Shown in pieces: positions 25,459 to 33,381 of a stretch of DNA of 64,000 bases (the first letter of the stretch is position 1; every line of letters starts with the position of its first letter). The notes beneath the pieces were generated by a model. That model saw nothing but the letters and a program-made list of their open reading frames with translations. It had not been told where the DNA came from and made no database searches. This stretch comes from UBA2336 sp965227265 (GTDB lineage Bacteria; Bacteroidota; Bacteroidia; Cytophagales; Cyclobacteriaceae). The stretch lies in contig OZ245738.1 of the NCBI GenBank assembly GCA_965227265.1, positions 3,534,001-3,598,000 on the forward strand. Reading direction: 5' to 3'. The translations under genes and the position numbers were made by a program.

Positions 25459-27804
25459 ATGAGAGTACTGGTTGTGTTGATAGTTATTTTGACTTTAGTA
25501 AGCACTGTAAATGCGCAGGAAGTTGATCTGGTGCGCTTGGGCTATTCAGGCATCAAATCCAAACAAACATACATGAGCGTTTCAGGGGATGGTAATTTTG
25601 TCGCGTTCACCTATGAAGATAAAACAGTAAAGATCTTTGACATCAAGTCTAACCGGTTTATAAAAAAATTTACCGGACCGTATACTGAAATGTTTGATGT
25701 TCAATTGACATCAACCGGGAAGATTGCTTTCGTAAGTCTCTTTGAAGTTCAAATCTGGGATTGGAAAAAAGAAACAGCAGTTGCCGTTACTAAACTGCCA
25801 TTCGAAGCAAGTAAAACGGCTTTCTCTGCGAAGCATAATTTATTAGCCATTGGCCAACGCGATGGCATGGTAACGATTTTTAATATAGAGAAAGCGCAAA
25901 AGGTTACGGATATTAGTTACAAGATGCATCACGTATCCGCGTTAACGATCCATCCCAACGGTAAGAGTGTTGTTGTCGGTGTAATGACTTTCTTTAAAGG
26001 AGCAAATCCATTAAAGCAATTTGAGATTGCCACCGGAAAAGAACTCGCGTCATCACCAGAAGGCATTTATAGCATGGTTGCCTACAATGAAACGGGAACA
26101 GAGCTCGTTGCCTCGGGAATGAATCCGGTTGGGATGAAAACCAGGCTGATGGTTTTTGACCCGGCAAACCTTTCGCTGAAAAAACAAACCGGAATGGACA
26201 TCACAATTGCTAACTCCTTGATTCCGTATGGGGGTATTCTTTCCGGTGATAAGCTGTTAGCCATAACAGCATCCAATGCATTCATTGTAAATCAATATCA
26301 GACCGGAACACAAGTGTTTACAACAAAATCTGATCGGATAAAATTTCCAGCGTATCCGAATTTTGCGGTAGGTTCTCCGGGAGTTTACAGATTGTCAAAA
26401 GACAAAGTGATGATCAATGCCTCCAAGAATAACATCAATCAGATTTATGACATTAAAACAAATTCCATTGTTGGATATATTTTTTCAGATAGTAACGATG
26501 ACTTTGCAGTAGTGTCGCGTGATGGCCGCGTGGACGGAACACCTGAAGCCTTAGCCAAAGTTTACTGGACATCTCGGATCTCCACACAACGCACCTCATT
26601 GGAAAGTACGTTTGAGAAAGGATATACACCCAAGCTTTTATTTTCAGTCATAACTGAAACGGCTGTTGCCCAACAGGAGTTTAAAGCAGAAGAGCTTACA
26701 GTTAAAGTTCCGGTGATCGCATTGGCTACACTGAATGGAAAAGCTGCGGGCGCATCTATGTCTGTGCAATCTTTTCAAAAGCTTGTTAAGATTGATGTTA
26801 CGGTGAAAGAGAATCCACAGGAAGTCACGGATATTAAGCTTTACCAGAATTCCAAGTTGGTAAATACAGTGACGGGAACGGGTGCAAATAAATATTCATT
26901 TGAAGCAACATTGAATACTTCTTTTGGTGAGGATAATTTCTTCTATGTATCGGCCAGCAGCAAGTCGGGCATTGAATCGGAAAAAGTAAAGTTTACCGTT
27001 ATCTATAAAGGGGCAACCGAAGATAAACCAAGCTTATACTTGGTGACGGTAGGAATTAATAAGTACAAAAACCCAAAGTACAACCTGAACTATGCTGAAG
27101 CCGATGCGAATGGAGTTGAAAAAGCAATTCGCGAAAAATCAGGAACACTTTTTAAACAAGTTATCCCGTATACCATTCGGAATGATAGGGCTGTTAAAAC
27201 CAATATTATTGCTGCATTGGAAGATGTAAAGAAGAAGGCGTTGCAACAAGATGTGTTGATCGTGTATTATGCCGGCCATGGTGTGATGACGGACAAAACC
27301 GGAACCTCGGGTGAATTTTATATCGTACCACACGATGTTATCCAGCTTTACGGAAGAGAAGATTTGCTGAAAGAAAAAGCCATTTCAGCCACTCAACTAA
27401 AAGATTATGCTGAAAAGATTAATGCACAAAAACAGGTGTTTATTCTGGATGCCTGTCAGTCGGCCGGAGCACTTGAAACAATAGCTGCCCGGGGCGCAGC
27501 CGAAGAAAAAGCAATTGCCCAACTCGCGCGAAGCACTGGAACGTTCTGGATCACAGCAACGGGCTCTAACCAGTTTGCTACGGAGTTTGAAAAATTGGGT
27601 CACGGAATTTTTACCTATGCACTATTAGAAGGAATAGCTGGGGCGGGCGATGCCAATGGCGATAAGAAGCTTACCGTGCGTGAATTGAGCACCTTTATCG
27701 AAAATAAGGTTCCAGAATTGTCTGAAAAGTATAAAGGTACGGCACAGTTTCCTTCGGCTTACTCGTTTGGTAACGATTTCCCGATTGCAATCTACCAGGA
27801 GTAA
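25459..27804 (+). CDS. Exported WD40-like protein with C-terminal caspase (peptidase C14) domain
   Basis: A 781-residue protein with a signal peptide ending VNAQ. Residues about 30-370 form WD40-like propeller blades (SGDGNFVAFTYEDKTVKIFD). A bacterial Ig-like stretch (about 420-530) links to a caspase/metacaspase domain (about 535-780). The catalytic dyad is His607 (YYAGHG) and Cys666 (FILDACQSAG). A near-canonical EF-hand loop, DANGDKKLTVRE (residues 731-742), lies in the last part, hinting at calcium control. Such proteases cut after Arg/Lys in characterised cases; the target here is unknown. It sits 32 bases after the aldo/keto reductase. Domains and catalytic residues are clear; export to the periplasm is inferred from the signal peptide. 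Confidence 0.9.
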   Translation: MRVLVVLIVILTLVSTVNAQEVDLVRLGYSGIKSKQTYMSVSGDGNFVAFTYEDKTVKIFDIKSNRFIKKFTGPYTEMFDVQLTSTGKIAFVSLFEVQIWDWKKETAVAVTKLPFEASKTAFSAKHNLLAIGQRDGMVTIFNIEKAQKVTDISYKMHHVSALTIHPNGKSVVVGVMTFFKGANPLKQFEIATGKELASSPEGIYSMVAYNETGTELVASGMNPVGMKTRLMVFDPANLSLKKQTGMDITIANSLIPYGGILSGDKLLAITASNAFIVNQYQTGTQVFTTKSDRIKFPAYPNFAVGSPGVYRLSKDKVMINASKNNINQIYDIKTNSIVGYIFSDSNDDFAVVSRDGRVDGTPEALAKVYWTSRISTQRTSLESTFEKGYTPKLLFSVITETAVAQQEFKAEELTVKVPVIALATLNGKAAGASMSVQSFQKLVKIDVTVKENPQEVTDIKLYQNSKLVNTVTGTGANKYSFEATLNTSFGEDNFFYVSASSKSGIESEKVKFTVIYKGATEDKPSLYLVTVGINKYKNPKYNLNYAEADANGVEKAIREKSGTLFKQVIPYTIRNDRAVKTNIIAALEDVKKKALQQDVLIVYYAGHGVMTDKTGTSGEFYIVPHDVIQLYGREDLLKEKAISATQLKDYAEKINAQKQVFILDACQSAGALETIAARGAAEEKAIAQLARSTGTFWITATGSNQFATEFEKLGHGIFTYALLEGIAGAGDANGDKKLTVRELSTFIENKVPELSEKYKGTAQFPSAYSFGNDFPIAIYQE

Positions 27805-27876
27805 AAACTTTTTGGATTATTTCCTGTTAAGTGGTAACATTCCTTCTTCCAATTTTGTATTCATTCTAAAGATTTC

Positions 27877-30726
27877 ATGGCGAAGGGTTCAGCAGAGAAA
27901 AAGGTAACAGACGGGACGGGTCACGACTACATCGAAATCATTGGCGCGCGCGAGCATAATCTTAAAAATGTAAGCGTTTCATTTCCGCGCAATAAGCTTG
28001 TAGTGCTCACTGGCATCAGCGGAAGCGGAAAGTCTTCATTGGCGTTTGATACCATTTATGCAGAAGGGCAGAGGCGGTATATGGAAAGCTTTTCAGCTTA
28101 CGCCCGAAGCTTTATCGGAAACCTCGAACGGCCGGATGTTGACAAGATCAACGGCTTAAGCCCGGTAATTTCCATTGAACAAAAAACAACTTCCCGCAAT
28201 CCACGCTCAACGGTTGGAACTGTAACAGAGATATACGACTTCATGCGCTTGCTTTATGCACGCGCGGGTGAAGCATACTCTTATTTAAGTGGTGAGAAGA
28301 TGATCCGCCAATCGGAAGATCAAATCCTGGATGCAGTTTTCAATAATTTTAATGGAAAGAAACTGGTCTTGCTTGCGCCAATTGTGCGTGGCCGTAAAGG
28401 TCATTACCGCGAATTGTTTCAACAGATTAGAAAGCAAGGCTACACCAAAGTCCGTGTTGATGAAGAAGTGCTGGACATCACCGCCAAAATGCAAGTTGAT
28501 CGTTATAAGATCCACGACATTGAGATTGTAATTGATCGCATAGTAGCCGATAAAAAAGATCGTGTCCGCATTGGGCAGTCTATTAATAAAGGACTGAAAG
28601 AAGGTAAAGGTGTTGTTATATTGCTGGAAGAGAACGGAAAGGCTCATCACTTCTCTAAGTATCTGATGGATCCTAAAACAGGATTATCATACGATGAACC
28701 TGCGCCAAACTTATTTTCATTCAACTCACCGTACGGTGCGTGCCCAACCTGTAATGGACTCGGTCAGATTGAAGAGATCACAGAAGAGTCTGTAATACCC
28801 GATAAAAGCTTAAGCATTAGCCGCGGAGGTATTTTGCCGTTAGGTGAATACCGCGATATCTGGATCTTCAAAAAAGTTGAAGCGATCTTAAAACGGTATA
28901 AGCTTACGCTCAGCACACCGCTTAAAGATGTTCCAAAAGAAGTTATCAAGATATTATTGTATGGCGATGATGTTCCGGTGGCTGTTGCTTCTGTAAAATA
29001 TCCGGGTACGGATTGGAATACAAAGTTTGAAGGCATCGTAAATTTTTTAGAGAAGCAACGCGATGAAGGTTCCGAAGCTATCAAACGATGGATAGAGGAT
29101 TTTATGGCGGTGAAAATCTGTCCGGAATGTAACGGTGCTCGATTAAAGAAAGAATCACTTCACTTTAAAATCCACGATAAGAATATTGCCGAACTGGCCT
29201 TAATGGACATTCAGCAATTAAGCACCTGGTTCACCGGACTTGAAAGCAAGATCAACGAGAAGCAACGAATCATTGCAACGGAAGTATTAAAAGAAATCCG
29301 AAAGCGGATTGGATTTTTATTGGATGTTGGGTTGGATTATTTAAATCTGAATAGACCATTAAGAACCTTGAGTGGAGGTGAGGCGCAACGCATTCGTTTA
29401 GCAACACAAATTGGAACGCAATTAGTTGGTGTACTTTATATTTTAGATGAACCAAGCATCGGTTTACATGCGCGCGATAACGTTAAGCTTATCAAAGCGC
29501 TTAAAGATCTTCGCGATCTCGGCAACTCGGTAATTGTTGTGGAGCACGATAAAGACATGATGCTCGAAGCCGATTATGTCATTGATGTTGGACCGGGAGC
29601 TGGAAGACACGGTGGCCATATTGTTGCACAAGGCGATCCTAAAACTTTTTTGAAGGGCAATAGTGCGACATCTAAATACTTAAGCGGGAAACTTGGTATT
29701 CAATATTTAAAGGAAAGACGAAAAGGAACTGGAGAAAAAATATCATTGACAGGGGCTACCGGTAACAACCTGAAAAATGTTGATCTAACAATTCCGTTAG
29801 GAACATTCATGTGCATTACCGGAGTTTCGGGAAGCGGTAAATCAACGTTGATTCATGAAACACTTTTCCCAATTCTTAATAGATACTTCTTCAACTCAAG
29901 AACTGAACCGCTTGAGCATAAAAAAATAGAAGGTCTTGAGCACATCGATAAAGTAATAGAAGTAGATCAATCACCGATAGGTAGAACACCAAGATCAAAC
30001 CCGGCAACGTACACCGGGGTGTTTACTGACATTCGCGATCTGTTTGCGCAGATGCCTGAAGCAAAAATCCGTGGCTATAAAACCGGTCGCTTCTCATTTA
30101 ACGTTAAAGGTGGAAGATGTGAAACGTGCGAAGGTGCTGGTTTGCGTTTAATTGAAATGGAGTTCCTTCCAGATGTTTATGTCCCTTGCGAAACCTGTAA
30201 AGGCAAACGCTACAATCGTGAAACACTTGAAGTTCGCTTTAAGGGAAAATCAATTTCGGATGTGTTGGACATGACGGTTGAAGAAGCCGTTACGTTTTTT
30301 GAAAATCAACCCAAGATTTTAAGAAAAATTCAAACACTCAGCGAAGTTGGACTGGGATACATTTCACTTGGTCAGCATGCGACAACACTTTCAGGCGGTG
30401 AAGCGCAACGCGTAAAGCTGGCGACTGAGCTTTCAAAACGCGATACGGGTAAAACACTCTATATATTAGATGAGCCAACCACCGGTTTACATTTCCAGGA
30501 CATTGCACACTTGCTGGATGTTCTTCAAAAACTTGTCAATAAAGGAAATACGGTCCTTGTAATCGAACATAACCTTGATGTAATCAAATCAGCCGATTAC
30601 ATTGTTGACCTTGGCCCGGAAGGCGGAGCGAAAGGCGGGAAAATTATTGCGAAAGGAACACCGGAAGAAGTTTCAAAAAATCCGGGCAGCTTTACGGGTA
30701 AATTCTTAAAAGCGGAATTGAATTAA
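27877..30726 (+). CDS. uvrA: Excinuclease ABC subunit A
   Basis: The 949-residue DNA-damage recognition ATPase of nucleotide excision repair. Two ABC units are present: Walker A GISGSGKSS and GVSGSGKST, and signatures RTLSGGEAQR and TTLSGGEAQR. The zinc modules CPTCNGLG/CPECNGAR and CETCEGAG/CETCKGKR are both present. The length is normal. The ATG at 27877 adds a short charged lead (AKGSAEKKVTDGTG) before DYIEIIGAREHNLKN. The following small membrane gene begins two bases after the stop. uvrC lies about 15 kb away on the other strand. The call is secure. Confidence 0.98.
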   Translation: MAKGSAEKKVTDGTGHDYIEIIGAREHNLKNVSVSFPRNKLVVLTGISGSGKSSLAFDTIYAEGQRRYMESFSAYARSFIGNLERPDVDKINGLSPVISIEQKTTSRNPRSTVGTVTEIYDFMRLLYARAGEAYSYLSGEKMIRQSEDQILDAVFNNFNGKKLVLLAPIVRGRKGHYRELFQQIRKQGYTKVRVDEEVLDITAKMQVDRYKIHDIEIVIDRIVADKKDRVRIGQSINKGLKEGKGVVILLEENGKAHHFSKYLMDPKTGLSYDEPAPNLFSFNSPYGACPTCNGLGQIEEITEESVIPDKSLSISRGGILPLGEYRDIWIFKKVEAILKRYKLTLSTPLKDVPKEVIKILLYGDDVPVAVASVKYPGTDWNTKFEGIVNFLEKQRDEGSEAIKRWIEDFMAVKICPECNGARLKKESLHFKIHDKNIAELALMDIQQLSTWFTGLESKINEKQRIIATEVLKEIRKRIGFLLDVGLDYLNLNRPLRTLSGGEAQRIRLATQIGTQLVGVLYILDEPSIGLHARDNVKLIKALKDLRDLGNSVIVVEHDKDMMLEADYVIDVGPGAGRHGGHIVAQGDPKTFLKGNSATSKYLSGKLGIQYLKERRKGTGEKISLTGATGNNLKNVDLTIPLGTFMCITGVSGSGKSTLIHETLFPILNRYFFNSRTEPLEHKKIEGLEHIDKVIEVDQSPIGRTPRSNPATYTGVFTDIRDLFAQMPEAKIRGYKTGRFSFNVKGGRCETCEGAGLRLIEMEFLPDVYVPCETCKGKRYNRETLEVRFKGKSISDVLDMTVEEAVTFFENQPKILRKIQTLSEVGLGYISLGQHATTLSGGEAQRVKLATELSKRDTGKTLYILDEPTTGLHFQDIAHLLDVLQKLVNKGNTVLVIEHNLDVIKSADYIVDLGPEGGAKGGKIIAKGTPEEVSKNPGSFTGKFLKAELN

Positions 30727-30727
30727 T

Positions 30728-30976
30728 ATGAACGCAAACCAGCGGCAATATCTTTTTGGATTGATCTTTTTTGGCGTTGGTATTTATTACATCTCGAACG
30801 GTTCGTGGTTTGAATCTTCTCTTTACCTAGTAGCTGGTCTGGCATTTGCTTTTAACGCACTTACAATTGAGCCCAAGCTGATTAAGTATAAGAAACCATT
30901 AACGGTAATCTCGTGGATACTCATCATTGGTACTGGCCTTTTGTTGCTCTACATGGTGCAGTTCAGGTGGTTTTAA
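30728..30976 (+). CDS. Small membrane protein (82 residues), uncharacterised
   Basis: Three hydrophobic segments (about residues 8-22, 28-46 and 58-78) separated by short loops, with a basic stretch KLIKYKK before the last helix. It is probably a small inner-membrane protein. It starts two bases after the uvrA stop, so it is co-transcribed with uvrA. I do not recognise a family and see no catalytic residues. Confidence 0.6.
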   Translation: MNANQRQYLFGLIFFGVGIYYISNGSWFESSLYLVAGLAFAFNALTIEPKLIKYKKPLTVISWILIIGTGLLLLYMVQFRWF

Positions 30977-31035
30977 CCCATTCATATAACACCTTTAGTC
31001 GGTTGATGCCAATTCTGTAATTTTACAGTCGCATC

Positions 31036-32079
31036 ATGGTTAATAAAAAGCGATTATACTGGACCTTGCAAATCACCGGCTGGGTTGCCTATGTGTTGCT
31101 GCAAATTGTTTGGTACAGTTTCAGCAATGAAAATGGGATTCCGGTACGAAGAATTCTCTTTTTCTTTTTTGAAGGACTCATCTGTTTGGGTGTCACCCAT
31201 ACTTTTCGATACTATGTTAATCAATGGAAATGGCTCAACCTGAGTGTTCCAAAGATGATGATCAGAGTGTTGCCTGCTATTTTTGTTTTAGGGTTTGTGA
31301 TTTATTTTTTACGAGTTCCGATTGGTGTACTGTTCAATGTTGTAAATGTTCAAAGTCGCGCATTTGATCCCCTGTACATTCTTTTAGGCGAATCATTCTT
31401 CTTCTTTCTTTTGTTTGTGTGGTCGTTGTTTTACTTCACCTATCATTACATTGCGCGATATAATAAATCATTACAGTATGAAGCTTCGATGATTGAGATC
31501 GAACTGAACAATTTGAAGAACCAGCTTAACCCGCATTTTATTTTTAATGCGCTCAACAGTATCCGCGCATTGGTAGATGAGAATCCTAATAAATCAAAAC
31601 AGGCGATCAATCATTTGTCGAACATCCTGCGTAATTCGTTAACCTTCGAAAAGAAAGGCCTTACAAAATTTGAAGACGAATTGAAGATTGTAAAAGATTA
31701 TCTCAGCCTGGAAAGCATTCGATTCGAAGAACGTTTAAAAACAGAAATTGACGTTCACCCGGATTCTTCCAAATTTCTCGTTCCTCCATTTATGATTCAA
31801 ACGTTGGTGGAAAACGGTATCAAACACGGTATTTCAAAGCTTACACAAGGTGGAACAATTCACCTAAAAACCCTGGTCGAGAAAAACCGTTTGAAGATAC
31901 AAATCCGCAACAGCGGCCACCTGCTCAATGGTACCCGGAAGGGAAAAATGAGCGGAACAGGAATTAAGAATACAATGCAACGTCTTAAGCTTTTATATGG
32001 AGATGAAGCATCGTTCAGAATCCTCAATGAGAATAATAACTTTGTTTTAACAGAAATTATAATTCCCCAGTCACTATAA
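31036..32079 (+). CDS. LytS/YehU-type sensor histidine kinase
   Basis: A 347-residue inner-membrane kinase. Four hydrophobic segments (about residues 10-30, 38-58, 78-98 and 115-140) form the sensor part with almost no periplasmic domain. The His_kinase domain (PF06580 type) follows, with phospho-acceptor His167 in NQLNPHFIFNALNSI, and an ATPase domain with VENGIKHG and GTGIKNT. It is coupled to the LytTR regulator 11 bases downstream. The signal sensed is not evident; such kinases often sense membrane state or small ligands within the bilayer. A -7-like TAATTTTA at 31018-31025 precedes the gene. Confidence 0.92.
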   Translation: MVNKKRLYWTLQITGWVAYVLLQIVWYSFSNENGIPVRRILFFFFEGLICLGVTHTFRYYVNQWKWLNLSVPKMMIRVLPAIFVLGFVIYFLRVPIGVLFNVVNVQSRAFDPLYILLGESFFFFLLFVWSLFYFTYHYIARYNKSLQYEASMIEIELNNLKNQLNPHFIFNALNSIRALVDENPNKSKQAINHLSNILRNSLTFEKKGLTKFEDELKIVKDYLSLESIRFEERLKTEIDVHPDSSKFLVPPFMIQTLVENGIKHGISKLTQGGTIHLKTLVEKNRLKIQIRNSGHLLNGTRKGKMSGTGIKNTMQRLKLLYGDEASFRILNENNNFVLTEIIIPQSL

Positions 32080-32090
32080 CAGCGGTAAAA

Positions 32091-32813
32091 ATGAGAGCAC
32101 TAATTGTTGATGACGAGCGGTTAGCCCGCAAAGAGTTGATGAAACTTTTGGAAGATCATCCTTCCATTGAAATTGTCGGAGAAGCCATGAATGCTGAAGA
32201 GGCAATGCAAATGGTGAATGAGCTAAATCCTGATCTGCTTTTCCTGGATATTCAAATGCCAGGTAAAACCGGGTTTCAATTGCTGGAGGAATTAGATGCA
32301 GTTCCATTTGTTGTATTCACCACAGCGTACGATGAGTTTGCACTCAAAGCTTTCGAAGTAAATGCGCTAGACTATTTACTTAAACCTATTCAAGCTGATC
32401 GCCTTTCGGAAACGGTGAGTAAAATTCTGGATAAAGAAAAAAGTAAATCAACTGCCGCACGCAGCGCAGATAAAAAACTTGGCTTAAACGATCAGGTATT
32501 TGTTAAGGACGGTGACCGCTGCTGGTTTGTAAGCCTGAATAACGTACGCATGTTCGAGTCAGACGGAAATTACATTAAAGTATACTTCGATAACAACCGG
32601 CCGATGATTCATAAGTCATTGAATGCATTGGATGAAAAGCTTGATGAGCGTGCTTTCTTTAGAGCAAGTCGTAAGCACATTATAAATCTAAGTTGGGTAG
32701 AAAGTATTGAGCAATGGTTTAATGGCGGTCTTATGGTAAAGCTTAAAGGTGGTGACAAGGTTGAAGTTAGCCGCAGGCAGGCCGCTAAGTTTAAAGATAT
32801 GATGTCGTTATAG
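32091..32813 (+). CDS. LytTR-family response regulator
   Basis: A 240-residue partner of the kinase upstream. The receiver domain (1-120) has the acidic pocket VDDE, phospho-acceptor Asp53 (FLDIQMP) and conserved Lys98 (LLKPIQ). The LytTR DNA-binding domain (about 140-240) has ESDGNYIKVYF, FFRASRKHIIN and VSRRQAAKFKDM. A Lys/Ser-rich linker joins them. The stop is 75 bases before the barrel gene, whose promoter region carries two palindromes, making that promoter a plausible target. Regulation of that gene is inference. Confidence 0.93.
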   Translation: MRALIVDDERLARKELMKLLEDHPSIEIVGEAMNAEEAMQMVNELNPDLLFLDIQMPGKTGFQLLEELDAVPFVVFTTAYDEFALKAFEVNALDYLLKPIQADRLSETVSKILDKEKSKSTAARSADKKLGLNDQVFVKDGDRCWFVSLNNVRMFESDGNYIKVYFDNNRPMIHKSLNALDEKLDERAFFRASRKHIINLSWVESIEQWFNGGLMVKLKGGDKVEVSRRQAAKFKDMMSL

Positions 32814-32830
32814 AGTCAAAATACCGGCTG

Positions 32831-32868
32831 ACACGTGTTGATAATTTTATCAAACTTTTATTCTTTTG
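32831..32868 (+). promoter_or_regulatory. Promoter region with two adjacent palindromes upstream of the barrel-caspase pair
   Basis: ACACGTGT (32831-32838) is a perfect 8-base palindrome. It is directly followed by the dyad TTGATAA-TT-TTATCAA (32838-32853). The TTG at 32838-32840 is spaced 18 bases from TATTCTTTTG (32859-32868), a loose match to the -7 consensus. An operator overlapping the -33 box is likely. Confidence 0.45.
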
Positions 32869-32888
32869 CGCTAAACAACCAAACCCAT

Positions 32889-33377
32889 ATGAAAAAATTA
32901 ATACTAATCGCTTTTGTAGCCTTATGTGCAGGCACAACAGCATTCGCACAAGTTGAGAAAGGAGATGTTAACATCTCCGGATCTCTTTCGTATCAGAAGT
33001 TTTCAGATGTTGACGGTACGGGAATCTTTGAAGCTAAAGGCGGCTACTTCTTTTCACAACACCTGGAAGGCGGTGCTAACATCATGCTTCTTTTCTCAGA
33101 TGGAAATACCGGCTTCGGCCTTGGGCCCTATGCATCGTATAACTTTTTAACAGAAGATGCAAAGCTTCTTCCCTATGTAGGTGCAAACTTCCTGCTTTTT
33201 GCAATCGATGGTACAAGCATTACTTCTATAGGTGTGAACGGAGGGGCAAAGTACTTTTTGACTGAAACAATAAACGTTGATGCCGGCATTTCATTACAGC
33301 AGGCTTTTGGCGATTTAGATGGATCACTTTTTACAATGCGTATCGGTATTGGTTTCCTTCTCGGAAAATTAAAATAG
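32889..33377 (+). CDS. Outer-membrane beta-barrel protein (porin-like)
   Basis: A 162-residue protein with a signal peptide ending TAFAQ, then alternating hydrophobic/aromatic strands (GDVNISGSLSYQKF, GGYFFSQHLEGGANIM, LLPYVGANFLLFAI) ending in a strand that finishes GIGFLLGKLK. Size and pattern fit an eight-stranded OmpX/OmpW-like or OMP_b-brl barrel. The ATG at 32889 gives the signal peptide at the N-terminus; a start 18 codons upstream is less likely. The caspase gene begins four bases after its stop, so the two form an operon. The barrel call is firm; the role is unknown. Confidence 0.82.
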   Translation: MKKLILIAFVALCAGTTAFAQVEKGDVNISGSLSYQKFSDVDGTGIFEAKGGYFFSQHLEGGANIMLLFSDGNTGFGLGPYASYNFLTEDAKLLPYVGANFLLFAIDGTSITSIGVNGGAKYFLTETINVDAGISLQQAFGDLDGSLFTMRIGIGFLLGKLK

Positions 33378-33381
33378 GCAT

